Assembly (NCBI GenBank): GCA_004026145.2
Contig: CP034975.1
Span: 17,576,715 to 17,640,714, forward strand
From: Takifugu bimaculatus
Taxonomy: Eukaryota; Chordata; Actinopteri; Tetraodontiformes; Tetraodontidae
DNA length: 64,000 nucleotides
Reading direction: 5' to 3'
Positions 36,501-51,000 of this stretch are shown in pieces. Made by a program: the position numbers and the translations under genes. Positions within the stretch are counted from its first letter, which is position 1, and every line of letters begins with the position of its first letter. The notes under the pieces are model-generated. The model ran no database searches and was not told the DNA's origin. It saw only the letters and a list, made by a program, of their open reading frames with translations.

Positions 36501-38970
36501 TAAAACACATACACTATATGTATGTAACATATATAGTAGTGCCCCTGACTTGCCAGTAGGACTCAAAAGTAACACCAGTGTGGGCTTTATAAATAGTTTT
36601 TACGTGCATCTGGGTATATCTGACTGCACGCAAGTCTTGACTACTTGAGTTTTGAACTATTTCCTTATTCATTTTACTGAGAAATTGCACCAGCTTTGGT
36701 AAACATACAGGTAAATATAAGAAAGAAATATGCATCATTTTGCTTTGAGAATAATTTACCTCAAAACCCAGTTTAATCTGAAGTTTCTGTTTGAAATGCA
36801 GGTTGATTTCTTCTGAAAGAAATCTAAACGTCTTTGTCTTTACATTAAGGGAAAACATAGAACGCAACAAATGTGCCCGTATGCTCCTGAAGGACAAATA
36901 AAGGAATTAACAGTACATGAAATCAACTTACATGACCTCTGTTGAAGCAGGCCTCAGGACACCCTTCATATATTCCACTACTTAACCTTACCATCTAGGC
37001 TGACAACAGGTCTGTGGTGATATCAGTTTCTGACATGCATGATTGATTAAAAGTAATATATCAGCTACTTAGATGAATATAGGTCAGCGCTGCCAGGACT
37101 ATCCAGGCTTAAATGCTTTGTGGCATGTCCATTAGCGCGTTCATTACCTTTACATACCTCAGCAAAATGCCTCTGAGCCTTAGGGGCCCCAAAACCCTTT
37201 AATACCCCCTGTTCTGGGGGGTATAAAGAAAAGGTTTATATCATTGCAGCATTATGCCACTGACAGCTATCAACATTCAACAAACCTCAACATGGCAGGA
37301 AGGGACAAGATACCAGCAGTGCAACCAATCACAGAATGATGCTGAGAGCTGGCGAGAGAAATGTCCATCAGTTAACACATAATAATAATAGAGGACGCAG
37401 ACAGGCGTCCAGAAGTGGGTCGGCATCAGGAAGCTGTAGTGGAGCCAGTCAGGGTCTCACTTTCTGCAAAGTAGGTGTCAATAAAATCTCTGGCCTCACC
37501 AGATGGTGTGAGTAGTTTAAACTTGAGTAGCTAAGAGAACATCAAAAGAACATCAGCAACTCTGAGAATGGGTCTTTAAAAAGTAGACGTCAGAGGGAGA
37601 GGGAAGGAGAGGAGAAAAGGAGATCTCTGAGCAGCTCCTGCCAATAAGGGAGGTCACCAAGACACCTACGACTGCTGTGTGACTGAGCAAATCAGCACAA
37701 ACATCCCATCTCCACCATAGATCGCTGTGGTGGCAGCATCATGCTGCTGTGGATGGTTCTCCCTCAGGCAGGTCCTGGAGGCTTGTAAAGGTCCAGGAAG
37801 AAAAGAAAGCCACCACATCCAGAGAAACCCTGGAGGAGCTCCTGTTCAGGCTCAGTCTGCAGGAGAACTGCGACTGTGGACAACATTTATTTCTCCACAG
37901 AGGTGACCTGAAGCAGCCAGAAAATACTCCACAGAAATGCTTCACTATCAGCAAGGTGGACAAGGTGGAGAGGTTAAATCAAAGATCAGTTCAATGTGCA
38001 GTTTGTAGCTGGACTAGAAAACTATAGTTTTCACCCTGGTCATTTGCAAAAACTCAAGCAAGCTTGTTTTTCATCTGTGCTGACAGTATTGTGCATTTTG
38101 ACTTTAAACAGATCTAAATACGGCAAAACAAAATGACTCTTCCTGGAACCTGGAACACCTGCAGCTCTGTGCTGCCCTTAGGTGATAAGCCATGAGACAC
38201 AAATCCATGCTGCACCAAAGAAAACAGCAATCCATCAACATCAAATGAAGCAACATTCCTCCAGCTGCTGCGGATCTTTCATTCTTCACCTCCCCAGTTA
38301 ACACTGAATTGCTGACATGAAAGTAGATCCCAGACAGCAATAAACAACATCACATGTTAGTGTGGCTGCTCAGACAGAACTTGTGAATGTAAATGGGTGG
38401 CATGAAGATATGGAGTTGACATGTGATGCCAAGCTATACTTGATTACATATACAGTACTTATTAATTGACTAAATACAGTATGTTGATAGAATAAAGATC
38501 AATAGTAGAGCTGATGTGGTTAGCTGTGAACACTATCTGAAATAGGTGCTTGAAACACTAGTGGTATCCGTCTCAGAACAAAAATGAAGAGGCTTTTGAT
38601 GGATAGAATCATTTTCATGTCATTAATCGAATAAATGCCTTTGTATTCTCGCAGTTTCAGCCAAATGTCTCAACTGATTCTCTTCTCTGTCTCCTGGGAA
38701 TTTTCATACAGGTGGTCTATATTACCTGCTCCGGTGTCTTTAGTCCTATAGTCTCGAGACAGACAGTTCCACTCTTTTTTTATGCTTGCGTCTGAGTCGG
38801 TCACTTCTTCCAGTCCTTCGCTTCCGCAGACCCAGAGTTGAACGAGTGTAAGGCCGTCTCTGTCTCCCTCTGGTGATAGATTGGTGCTATTACAACTCAT
38901 CAAAAGACTGCGTAGAGTCACAACATGCAGTTGAACGTTCCCTCACATGCAAAACCATGGCATTTGTTAT
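36501..38970. other. Non-coding DNA after the gap, partly transposon-derived
   Basis: No host gene is recognised. The part at 37.7-37.93 kb resembles Tc1 transposase and is listed separately; the rest has no feature I can name. Confidence 0.5.
37715..37925 (+). mobile_element. Eroded Tc1-like transposase relic
   Basis: The plus strand reads like a decayed Tc1 catalytic region. It starts with a GGSIMLW-like stretch (GGCAGCATCATGCTG), then runs parallel to the EILEENLLQ and FQQDNDPKHTA region of fish Tc1 elements with frameshifts and substitutions. There is no intact frame and no terminal repeat that I could place. Assignment rests on remembered family sequence. Confidence 0.45.
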
Positions 38971-40552
38971 TACAGTTTTTCTCAATCACTTTGGTACATT
39001 TTTCCAATCATTCTTGCAATTTGCAGAAGATCAAGTGCATTTCTCAAAACAGTTTGAACAAATAGCAAAACACCGTGGATCACCTGCAAAAGCCAGTCTC
39101 TTGCTCAAAATCCTTAGTCCATCCCTCAAAAGCAAGTTTTGTGTCAATATACTTGTCAGTGCCATCAGAATGTTTAATCATTGTGTCATTGTGTACGGAT
39201 AAGACAGTCAAATTCATTAGTCATGTTGGCAATTGAATAGTGCACTTTGAAGGGACATGTTGATGTAAAATGTGGTTTAGGTGTGATGACAAGTGTTGTA
39301 CATTTGACCTCATATAATGTATATGTGTAAGATTGATTGGAAAAGACAAGATTCACATTTACAGAATGACTTCTTTATTGGCAAACATTGACATTGCAGT
39401 GCGTAAAGAAAAAAAAAGACAGCACTGCACATAACAAAGGTGAAATACAATACGTAAGTAAACATAGGTCAAAAATATAAACATAGGTCATACAGTAGGT
39501 AAACAAAAAAATATGAACAACTCCCCAAATTCTAATCTCAATCCTGATCTTCAGCTTCTTCCCGTTCCTGTCTGTTAGGCCACAAATTCTCATCCACGTC
39601 ACACCTGATGTCCTCCCGTGCAAGGCAGCGTGGATAGTATCTTCTTGCATGCCTAATCCATGCTCTGCAGGAATCTGCAGTAATGTCTTGGCATGCTGCA
39701 TCCATTGCAGCCAGAAGGGTCACTTGTGTGTGTGGCTCTCGGTCATACACCTTCCACCTCCAGGCTGAGAAAAATTCCTCAATAGGGTTGAGGAATGGGG
39801 AGTATGGTGGTAAGAACTCCACCACCATTCTGTTATGGTTTGCGTACCACTGCCTTACTAGGTTTGACTTGTGGAAGCTTACATTGTCCCATATTATGGC
39901 ATATTTGGGCTGGGCCATATTCTCGGCTGGGCCACCTAGGATATGATCCCTGTACAAAGTGTCTAGGAATGCTATTAGACGTTCAGAGTTGTATGGACCC
40001 ATCAGTGGAATGTGTGTCAGCACACCGTTATCTGATATTGCGGCACACATAGTTATGTTGCCACCCCTTTGCCGCTCCCTTGAGCTCATTCAGAAAACTG
40101 TCGATCATTGGTTGATCAACTCTTTCATTAGAGAAAGTCTAGATTCACCTGGGAGGAATTTACCAATTTAGATCATATTTACAGACAAATGTCTTATGGA
40201 AATGTATATATGCTTGACATGTTATGATGGCTTGGTAAATCATTTTGCATGTGAAGACTTATATGATGAACTATAGCCTAAATGTTTTGGGGAAAGAGAC
40301 TATTTGATAGATTCCTATAACAAAGCATTTTGATTAGCATGACAAAAGCAATTGATAATGTACGAAAAACCTGAGAATTGTACACAATCATTTGCATGGA
40401 TGGACAAAAGCATTTGCAATTTGTTCAATGCAATGAGAAACTGCCTTTTTCATCTGCACAAATGGCATGATGATGTGACAATTGAACAAGAACTTTTGAG
40501 AATTTCAATTCTGATGTGAGAAATGTACCAAACCAATTGAGAAAAAACTGTA
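38971..40552 (-). mobile_element. IS630/Tc1-type DNA transposon with terminal inverted repeats
   Basis: Ends are imperfect inverted repeats of about 35 bases: TACAGTTTTTCTCAAT followed by TTTGGTACATTT at the left, and its complement at 40552. TA at each end fits the TA target-site duplication of the Tc1/mariner/IS630 superfamily. Subterminal sequence on both sides is rich in TTTGCA/CAATTG-type words. The single open frame (40089-39538) is a partial transposase on the minus strand. Total length is about 1.58 kb. Confidence 0.85.
39538..40089 (-). pseudogene. Truncated DDE transposase (IS630-like, C-terminal part)
   Basis: A 183-residue frame starting within the RGGNITMCAAIS region of fish IS630-like transposases. 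Asp68 in IIWDNVSFHKS and Glu104 in the PPYSPFLNPIEE motif are the second and third catalytic acidic residues. The first Asp, normally in a DEAGFN-like motif, and the N-terminal DNA-binding domain are absent. A TGA lies immediately before the ATG, and the 460 bases between the frame and the terminal repeat are AT-rich with no coding remnant. It cannot encode an active enzyme by itself unless an unseen upstream exon exists. Confidence 0.85.
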
Positions 40553-40679
40553 AATTGTGGAGCCCGCATAAACCTATTTACCTAACGAAACAGCGCTCCT
40601 GCAGGCTGATATGGGTTAATTACTGAACAAAATACTTTAGTCATCAAAGTTATGTCGGCCTATATTCCGAATCATTCTG

Positions 40680-40817
<138 letters not shown>

Positions 40818-43415
40818 GCTCGCAGCAGAAATACTTTTAGGAGCGTTAAATTTAAGAAGATCAAGCACTATAGGAAAGTATAGTATAGTTAGTTAAGGGT
40901 AACACCAGACTCCTTATCAATGGCTCCTTACCCTCGGATGTAGTAGCAGTAATTAGCACTAATACTAATATTCCCTGATTGAAAATTAACGTGTTGTTTT
41001 TGTAAAGGGTTTCGTCAAGCGTTGTGAAGTTCTCATTTTGTCCACAAGGTGGCAGTTTTATATTAAAAATATTTTGTTGCATTTATATGATACATGAGAT
41101 GTAAATCTGGAACAGTTTTACACTTTATTCAAATTGTCCAACAACATTGTTCATTTTGTTTCACAGGTGAATTCCCGAAAAAAAAAAAGAATCAATAATT
41201 TGATAATTTCAGCCACGGTTTCTACACTGGTCAGCAGAGTGCAGTCAATGATCATGCAGAACAAATTTCAAAGTAGCTGCAATATCCCAAGAAACAAAAT
41301 TCAATACATTTGATTACGGAAGTTTAGGATTTCCACAGAGTGACGTCAGAGTTCCCCAGTAAGTGAAGAGGAAGATTTCGGCCCCTCACAACCGAAGGCT
41401 GGAAGTTAATGTCAAGGTCATAATGTTAGCAAATTTTAAAATACCATATTTTCTGTCAAAAATAAAGTGCCACACTTGTCTGCAGACGATCTCAGTGACA
41501 GCCGCTGAAGTTTGCTATCAGTTAAGGTCTCCAGATATTTATAGTCGCCCTCCAATTCAATTCCCTTATCAGATTATAGAGAGGGCCTGAATGCAGGCAG
41601 CACACTACTGAAATATATTGCACCATGGCACCAAGCACATTGTCAGTTCTGCAAACACAGGAGGGGTCTGCCAGGTTTTCCACCAAAACAGCACACAAGT
41701 CACAGCAGAAAGGCCATTAAGTCCATGTAGAAACTCTTGATTACTAATATATCCACAGTAAAGCAGAGGGGGGGAACACATTGTACAGGTGGCCTCATGA
41801 GGAACGATCGTGCCAGGTCCAAATGCAGAAGACACACTACATATACATACTATCTATATACACACACCTCTGACATCTTCTCTCATCTTCTTCATTTTGC
41901 CGCAGGCCTCAATGACGTATTCAGAGGTTTACTTAATTGAAAAATAGAAATGAAATGCTTTTTTTCCCAGACATTAAACTGATGATGTTTGTGTGCACGA
42001 GCACACAAACATGTTCCTATTACACGTGAGACGGGTGGTGACATGTTACAAACATCAGGACCTGCTTGTGTTCTTCTCCAGGAAATACTTTGACCACAGA
42101 ACAGGAACAAGCGTCCATTTGTCTTCGCTACAGTGGAGCTTAGACTGGGGACGGGGAGTTTGGGGTGTGTTTTGTTTAAAAGCACTGCATGTTAGAGGTT
42201 AAATGGAAGTTTGCCTTGGCCGGATAACTGTCGGAGCACCGAAGCCTGTTGCAGTGTTGACTTCATGGATTATAAAAGTGCTGCTGCTGCTGCTGCTGAA
42301 GCCATTCATCAACGTCTGTGATTAATAAACCTCTGCTGGCTTTATTTAAACGAGTACAACAGGTCGGCCTGCGGTGGTCTGTGCATGCAGACAGACCGGC
42401 AGGCAGATGAGCAGACAGACAGAAACACCATCTGTCGTCCCGATTCACCTCTTGACCCCTGCAGCAGGGGTCTCCATGGCCACTCAGCTGATGCAAGCAC
42501 ATTTCTGTCAGAGTAAAGGAGGAAGGGGTTGTCAACAGGTGATGAAGACAGCACGGAGACTTGGACGGTGAATGCATTTCCAGCAACCTGAGGGGGCAGA
42601 CCCGACCGTGCAGGGTGTCGCAGTAAACGTGCACTCTCACCAGCTGATGAGAGCCTTTCACAGCAGATCAGACCACCCGACATGACAGTGAGCAGACTAT
42701 CAGAAACTGCCTCAGTCGCCTCGTTGTGGATTGTTTCATTTTACACATGAAACCCTCCAGTTCGTCTGACTTCCAGTCAATGATTTTGCAATTGTCTGTT
42801 TCCAGTCTTCCTGCATGTGAGGTTATACTGGTTTGCAGCATTCGTGGCACCAGTGATAAAACTGGTAGGGTGCTTAAGGCCATGCAGATATTGATAAGAA
42901 AGCATTAATACACCCTAAAGGAATCCCTTCTCCTTCAGAGCAGAGAAAATAAATACATGTTTTCTGTTAAACTGCATCAAAAGTGATGTTCCAGAACTTA
43001 TCACGTCCATCAAGTTTGATGTCCTGACCCCCCTCACAAAATATTCCTGTGTCCGTGCCGATCCTGGCACACAAAGAGGCGACCACAAAAAAAAAGAGGT
43101 TCACTTGTTGCTGCTTTCCTCTCATGTCGCTTTTAATTAGCGCGTTCAGCCCGTCCATCAATCACATCATAACTATGTCGGAGCCCTTTTACCGGCAGCA
43201 CCCTTCCCTCCTGTCTCTCCCAGTTGTCACACTCTCGCTCTGAGTGGATCTCTGCTTTAAACTCCTTAAGGGTGTCGTCAGTGTCTCGCTCACTCGAGGG
43301 TGTGGGGGACTTGAGTGCCAGGAGAGCTTTGAATAACAGAGAGGGGAGAAATAAAAGGAATAAGAAGCATCAGCCCTCAGTCTTCCAGCAGCAAAGCGAA
43401 GACACTGGGATAACC
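40818..43415. other. Intergenic DNA upstream of mybpc2
   Basis: No coding exon is recognised. It contains a TGACGTCA octamer (41341-41348), a short (CTG)6 run (42281-42298) and the presumed mybpc2 promoter near its right end. Confidence 0.55.
43350..43358 (+). promoter_or_regulatory. mybpc2: Candidate TATA box of mybpc2
   Basis: AATAAAAGG lies about 65 bases upstream of the start codon, so transcription starting about 30 bases downstream would leave a 5' UTR of roughly 35 bases. Position and sequence are the only evidence, and a non-coding first exon further upstream remains possible. Confidence 0.3.
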
Positions 43416-44989
43416 ATGCCTGAGCCGGTCCCTAAAGGTATGCAAATACTTTCTATCAAAGCATAATTCACTATAATCAGTCTGGAGACTTGCTGATATA
43501 CTGCTAATATACCTTATGCACTACAAATATAATGATGAGGATGCATAAAACAAACCCCCCAAAACAGCGGCGGATCGTCGAATGACTCATTTCAAACACT
43601 CTGGAGATGCTGTGGTGTTTGCATGCAACTTTTAGTTGAGCAGAAGGAAGAGGAGAAAAGATTAAAAAGAGATTAAATGACTGCTGGTATCGAGCACACC
43701 TGGCTCAGCGGAAGACCGATCGACTCAAACAACAAAACCGACCAAATCCTTAAAAACGTCGACCAAAAACTGTTAAAGGAAATCTTTAAATGGCAGATTG
43801 GCCTCTTGCTGCTGTTGAGATCTATCTGAGTAAAGCCATAAATAGTCACTGGGGTCGGCAGAGAGCCCGTGCGGGTCCCTGCTGCTGCAGTCAACACGAC
43901 CACATCCTTCAGCCGCGAGCCTCGTGGTGCGACCCCCCGCTGGGATGGAGGACGCAGCGGCATCATCTGCTGAGGAGTTTTACTGGAAATCTTTTTGCCT
44001 AATTTCTCATCAGCAGACGCCTTGGACATTACTTGTTCCTCCGCTTCTGTTCGTTAGCGGGTTATTATTTTCCACTTTGCCGTAAAAGTGACGGCTGCAA
44101 CCAGAAATGCAGATGCTTCCTCCTGCTTTGTTTTTGGACTAGAGTCCTGTGACAACCACAAAGGCCGTATCTGACCCTGCTAACAGGGGGACGGCTTCTC
44201 TTCTCACACTCGTTAGCAGAAACTATCGTCCCCACAACTAGGAGCCAAAAATATCCCTCCCCCCAATTCAGTTCCTCTTAAGTCCACAGAGAAGATTCCC
44301 CCGAGCATATCAGATTTTCACCCCGCCAGCTGAGAGGCATCATTCAACAGGTTATCTTTGCTTTTCATCTGCAAAGTTTCCTGACGGTCAACCAGCCCCG
44401 CGCTTCTTCCTGAATTTAGCGTGGCGGCAGACCTGACGTTCTGACACAAAGATGCAGATAATAATTGCACGATCACTCTTCTATTCCTCCTATAAAAGCA
44501 GCACGGCTGCTGCGTTCGGTTGAGGAGAGCCTGCATAAAGTCCCGTGTTTCCATTCAGCAACAGAGGTCAGACAAACTCTGCATGTCTGGTTCGTCTCGT
44601 ATTTTGGAGATCAACCCGAGGAGCATGGAGGTGTGGTTGAGGTGACCACCGGAAGGGCTCAAGAATCAGGATTTTACTGTCACAATAATGACTGCAGCAA
44701 GGAAACTGTCGGGCCTCCAGCATAAAGCGAAACACGACAAGAACGATTGTAAAACGAGGTGAAAAGTAATGTGAAAGCAGAAAAACTTATCTGACAGGGA
44801 AAAGATATTTATTACACGGTCACAACGCCGACTAAGACATGTCGCTCTCACACACACCTGCCTATGTTTGTAGTTCTATCTCTGTGAGAACATTCCGCTC
44901 ACCCCAACCATCACAAAACCCAGGGTGCTTCAAACGGACCCTTCACATTTGAAGACCAGCCACAATGTCCTCACATGGCCATGTAAAAG

Positions 44990-45028
<39 letters not shown>

Positions 45029-48000
45029 GAAAACAATTGCTTGGAACTGATCACTGAGTTGTTACCAAATCTAAAAGCAAAACTATTTTCCCAACAAGAG
45101 CAAAAAAGGGAGAAACTCAAAAGAAGTGCTCTTTTTTACCAGCTGATTGAACGAAACACAGACAAGTATCTGTATTAATAGTTGGAGGGTTTTTGCAGAT
45201 GTTTATTTTTGTGCTGACTGGTGCACTTCTCACTTCAGCCATGTGTGCGGGGGCATTACGTAACACCACCTGCATAGGCCCGTCTGTCCGCACTGCCGAA
45301 TGTGACACTAATTTGACAAGGGAGAAAAAATAATCCAATGTAATTCCACCTATTCCACCGAGAGGTTAATGGCAGAGCCGTGTGTAAAGCAGCCAGGGGT
45401 CAAGCTAGAGCAACTATTCAAGGGAACAGTCTTCAACTGAAGAGAATGTGGCACGCCTTCAGAAAGGTCATAAGACACCGACCCTGGCCTTTTCTAAAGC
45501 ACCCTGGAGAGACACTTGAGGAGGAAGGGTATATTTTCTCCCCCTATTTGAGTGGAGAATTTCATTTAAGCAGATTTTGACCTCAACAATCACACCCACA
45601 GCTCTTCTCACCAAAAGTAAATTGGCTGTCTGGCATCTGCTGGCGCTTTAGCAGTATCAGATTTGTACCCAAGGCTGCATGGCTTAAGATAAAAGTGGCT
45701 CTTTCCTAAACTGTATCCTCTTACACAGTAGTATTTTAGATTTATGGTCCAGATTACTTGCGTCACCATGAAATCCGACCCTCTGACGGTCTCAGACAAA
45801 CATCCTGTTAATTATCCTGAAGCAGGTGTGATTAAACAGGAGGAAACATGCAGGTCAAGACTCATCCTTATCATTAAAAATCATTTCTGACTTCAGGATT
45901 AAAAGACTGAACTGCTGTCTGAATTGTAAACGTCCGTATAAACGCAGTGCAGGAAGTTTCTAATGCTTTTCTCATTGTTTCTAATTCGCAGCTAAACCAG
46001 AGGGGGGAGGTAAGTCAGCTGCTTATGGCCTTTTATCACCTTTTGTTTGTGTTGCATTATCACAGTGGTGTGATTATAGCTCTCACATTTTCACTTTTGC
46101 TCACATATCATGTCGACAGCCGGTGTCAGGAAAACCCGCGCTCGCTCCCCCGCCGCCTGGGCCCACCCTGTATCTAGGACCTTAGAGTTTTCGCCACCGT
46201 GGCCTCTCCCACTACATGAAACTCAATCAGATTACCAGTGTCCTCAAATATGTCACAAAGGGGCAGAAAAGAGAATCGTTTTGATTTCAGTTCACCGTGC
46301 TCGTGCAGGCCTGGATGGGTTATGAGACTAATGAAGTCTGTTAGCTCAGCTGTTGGTGTGTGTCAATAAATGTTTTCCAGTGGGGCTACCACGGTGTTAT
46401 TTTTCATTGCCATATCTAACGCAAATCTGCTAATTTTAGCTCCAGAGGAGCCAGCTGATGCCGGTGAGGGACCATTTCCTTTTTTTGTTTATGCCCCGGT
46501 CTTTTGACTTGAACCCCTCTGTTGATATGTGACGTGTTTGAGTGTGTTTGAGTTTAGCTTAATTAAAAATGCATCCGAACAGTTTTGTTACTTGAAAAGC
46601 TACGCTAGCAATTTTCTTGTACACGTCCAGCTGATGAAACTTTGCAGGCCTGTGGCTCATCAGTCATCACATGTTAAACATGTGATTGAATGGTAACAAT
46701 ACAAATGTCCTTCTCGTTGTTTTGGGCTTTTTTGTACTAGCATGTGTCACATATTTTATCTGAAATATGGAGAACATTCTCATCTGTATTTGGTTTTTTT
46801 TGACGTGTGTTGATGACCGGTGCCATTAGTGTTAGTTAGCATGTTGGTCTTCTGCATTGTGGAAAAATAATCCACATGTATGAAGCGGTTGTTTGGATTT
46901 CGATGTCCACCGTCTGACTCCGCCTGGATTCTTGATGCACACCTTCACTGCAGGCATGGGAAGCAAATCTCTGCAACCTTTTTCTGGTTTTGTGTGTCCT
47001 GGTTTATCTTTGTGGGTCGTTGAAAATCTTAGACGGACAAAGCACAAGCAATCATTATTTTCCACGCAAACTCTGAACACAACCACACGGTGAAAGACAC
47101 AGCAGGAGGGTTTAATGTATAGACTCTACCCAGAGACAGGCAAGCAGTTATCCTGAAACATTTGCCTGATAATAGATGGTGGCTGCTGTGTAATTATCTG
47201 GTCCATTCAAATAACAAAAACACACACCCTGTTCCAAATTCAATCCTTATTTCACCTTTTTCACGACCATTGATTTGCAAACGCATGTGTCCCCTTCTCC
47301 TGTCCCCACAAACATGTGCATGTACCTTCATGCACAGTATGGATATTTGGTTGTGTTTTGAGGGATTGTTGACAGATAGAGTTGTTTTGATGCCCTCTGG
47401 TCTATTTACCCATCGTGTCACCCACTGGAGCTCAGCCTTTGTCAGTGTCCCGGGGACTTTCTGAATAGATGCTTCATATTCCCTCACCGATCTGCAGCCA
47501 GCAGAATGTGGAAGGTGGTTCAGGGTCTCTGTGGGCTCATTCCTCAGCTCCCTCAGTTATGGCTTCATGCTGTGTTAAAGGACTTAAGGTGATTCTTGTC
47601 CGTTTCCTTTAGATGAGTTCCCAGCAGACGGAGGTAAGGTGGAACCCTCAGCGCTGAAATGTCTCTCTGGTTAATACATTGGATGTATTCACATGCGTGT
47701 GTATACATGCACCATAAAGTGTGGCAGTGCCAGTATCTGCATGACTAAATGTTCCTGGGTGGTCTGAGGTGACCTGCATAACATTTTATGATGTATTTTT
47801 GTTTAGTCCAAAAATACATGGATTGATAGCTCATATTGTCCGTTGAGTTGAGAAGCAGCGTAAATGTGCTTATGGTCCCACCGGTGAGTGCTGACGTAAT
47901 GTTTAAAATGACGTAATGTTTGAAACGAATGATTGTGATGAACACGGTCAACTCGGCAGTATTTGTGCAGCATCGCCAACAAATTCACACACACCTGAAT

Positions 48001-51000
48001 GTAAATTAATTTTTAAAAAACGTATTTATTCATATAGAAAATACAGAGTAACTATTAACTCCACGGTATTTCTTATCTCCTTACCTCACCTGATGCTAAT
48101 GTGGACTGGGGTTGGTGTACTTTTTCCAGGAACCTAATGTTGCATCTGTGTGCTTTTGCGTCTTTGTGTTGTGTCTTCCTCCGTCCTGCACCTTTTTCTG
48201 TTTCCCATGCCATCATTTGCTTCTGAGCTGCTTTTTTCCAGCTGAGTTTGCTTCCTTATCTGCAACAGGTGCAACAGAAAGTGATGGGGATGGTAAGAAA
48301 AGAGCTATGCATACATACATGGATGTCTCTGACAGCGATTTACCTCTGCCCATTCCAAAGCGTGACCTGAGTGTTTTTACTGTTTTCGAGTTTTCACTTA
48401 ATAAAATCAGTTTCAAGTTGACCCAGATGTATTTTAATACATGTCGTTATATAGATTACTTCTCTTTGGACTGATATTCCTCCATTTGGGCTAGTTATGT
48501 AAATTTTGCTGCAGTGCGTAAATGTGAAACAGCTCTTAAACTAATTTGTCAGACTGAAACCAAAATCCTAGTTTGGCGGCAAGAAACAAAGGTTGCGCCT
48601 TTTAATAGCCTCTAAGCTCAGAATAAGTGACACACTATCTTATAAAGCGCAGGGGAGCAAATCCGACTTAAATGGAGCCCCGTGTACTTTACACTTGATG
48701 CTATTGTTGTCTCCTTCACCTGCCACGTCCCTCGCCGCAACCATCCACTGTTAATGCCAGGCGCTCAACTGACGCGCTGCCCTTGCTTTTCCAGCAATCC
48801 AGAATTCGTTATCTTAATGTGGAGATTGCTGCTCAGTCATCCGTGACCTTTGCCTTCATGGCTGCGAACACGGCAGCAGCATGGCAGCAGAACAATGGCA
48901 GCTGCTACTGCCCTCATGTGATGACACTTTTATATCAAGTTCAAGTGTTTTACAAGTGAAACTCAAGAGGTGCCAGCCACAGGCACTATATCAGACATCC
49001 GCGCTGTCTGCGCCATAAAACATACGTAAAATTATACGTCTCCATGTACCGCTACAAAAAACCCAGCCGAGCTCTCTGGGACTGGAGCACTGTCGTCTGA
49101 TGGTGGCACAGTTCAGAGTTAATAATGCGATGACCAGGACTTGTAGCCTTGCCAGCAAGTTATACACTTGTCAATTGCTCAACCTGAGCTGCCTGAAGCA
49201 GAGATTAGATTATTTTTATTCACATCTTTATAAGACCCGGAGATAAATGTATAAATTAAAATCCAGAATGGACCAGAATGTTAAACACTTGAGCAAATAA
49301 TTACAGGAACTCCCGGTTTAAAGAGCCCCATTATTAGCTCAGTTTAGCAGAGTCTCTCAAATGGCCTTTAGTTTCTATTTCACCCATATTAAGGACAACA
49401 ATGACCTTACAAGCATATATGACCTTTACTTTAGCCGATATAAAAATGATTTTTTTATGCTGACATTATGACAAACTAAATCCGAATGCCCAAGAGGTAA
49501 CTTCCTTTTTGGGTTATTTGGCCAGTGGGGTAAGACTTGGAATGGCTGACTTGTGCCACCATCATCGGGTTGCTATCTTGAGGTAGTTGGCAGCAGAGCT
49601 GAAACCACCATGAACACCATGTAGATCCGGTGAGATCATCATGTTCAGGTTAGTCCAGGAAGTTGTTTCCATAACTTCTACCAGGAATGGGCCCCGTGAT
49701 GCTATCCGTTCATATCAGAGGGTGCATCTCATCTCACTGTTGCTGCAGAATCATGATCACATGATCCAACAGAGGCACAGTGGGAAAAATGGACTCGCCT
49801 AACCTTTTGATCAGTACGATCTCACACCCACCCTGAACACTAGATACAGCTGGAAAACCCAAGTGCAAAGTCACACATGCTTTTCATTTAAGAACAAATC
49901 AATATTACAATGATCTGGAGCCAGCTGAAACATCAGTCATTTTCATAAATCAAAGCTTTTAGCGCCATTAGAACAATTAGAGAGGTTTAAGATGTCGAAC
50001 GCTTTATGAAGGGACTTGCAACAAATGTACCAAATAAAACAAAGCTGTTGGATTTAATGATCCATACATTTTTCACAGATCCTTGCTAAAAATAAAAATA
50101 CAAAAGGCAAAAAAAAGCACATGGCACATGCAGTGTGAAGGGAGTCCCGCAGAGTCCCGTCTGGCATCAGGGAGACTGTTAGGTGGGATCTCTTTGTTCT
50201 GATCCTGCGGCAGCTGTTGAGGGCCGTGCCCACCAGGGAACGGTGCGCTTCTGTGGGTTGGGTTGTCTTCTAGGCAAACTGCGAACTGTTGAGGAAAACT
50301 CGCAGCAACACTCGTGATGCCTGTTTTGGAGCAGCCGGCACGCACGTTTTCAGAACAGGGCGAGAAAGAAGGGGGAAGAAAAATCCAAATTTGTAAATAA
50401 GCGCCAAAGATTTCATAGGTGACAAACGACCCATTCAGGGAGGAATCTTATCAAATGGGTCACACTGCACTGCAAAGGAAGTATCAGTCGAAAGGAAGTA
50501 ATGAGTCAAATGGAAAGTGGATTAATAACCAACTTCCTGTTTGGATTAATAACAATCATGGTCTCCTTCCATGTGTACACTCCTGATTGTGTGTGCTGTG
50601 GTCCTGTAGTAATCCTGCGGGTTTAGTCTGGTCTGCTGCCTCGTTTGACTCTACACTGATACAGTAAAACATCAAATATTGATTAGTGATTGACTGAAGT
50701 GTAATATTTGATGGGAATTTCCTGTTAGTGCTGGGATTGAATTCAATTGTATTTTGTTCCTTAAAAAAAAAAGCATGTTGAGATGTATTTGAGTGATGTG
50801 AAGTCTGTTTAAAGGGAGTTACCTTTTAGCTTATACAGCTAGTTCAATGTGTTTTGATGTGTTAGTTGGAGTGAATCTTGTAGCATTACTATTAACAACA
50901 AACAAAATGTATCTGTAGAAGAGAATTTGAGAAGCATATTTGTGATAAGACGGAAAAAATAATATAAATCGGCGTGGAAAAGAGAACACAGCTTGTTAAA

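Noticed and set aside
36318..36575. Open frames running through the N gap
   Set aside because: They consist largely of unknown residues created by translating N.
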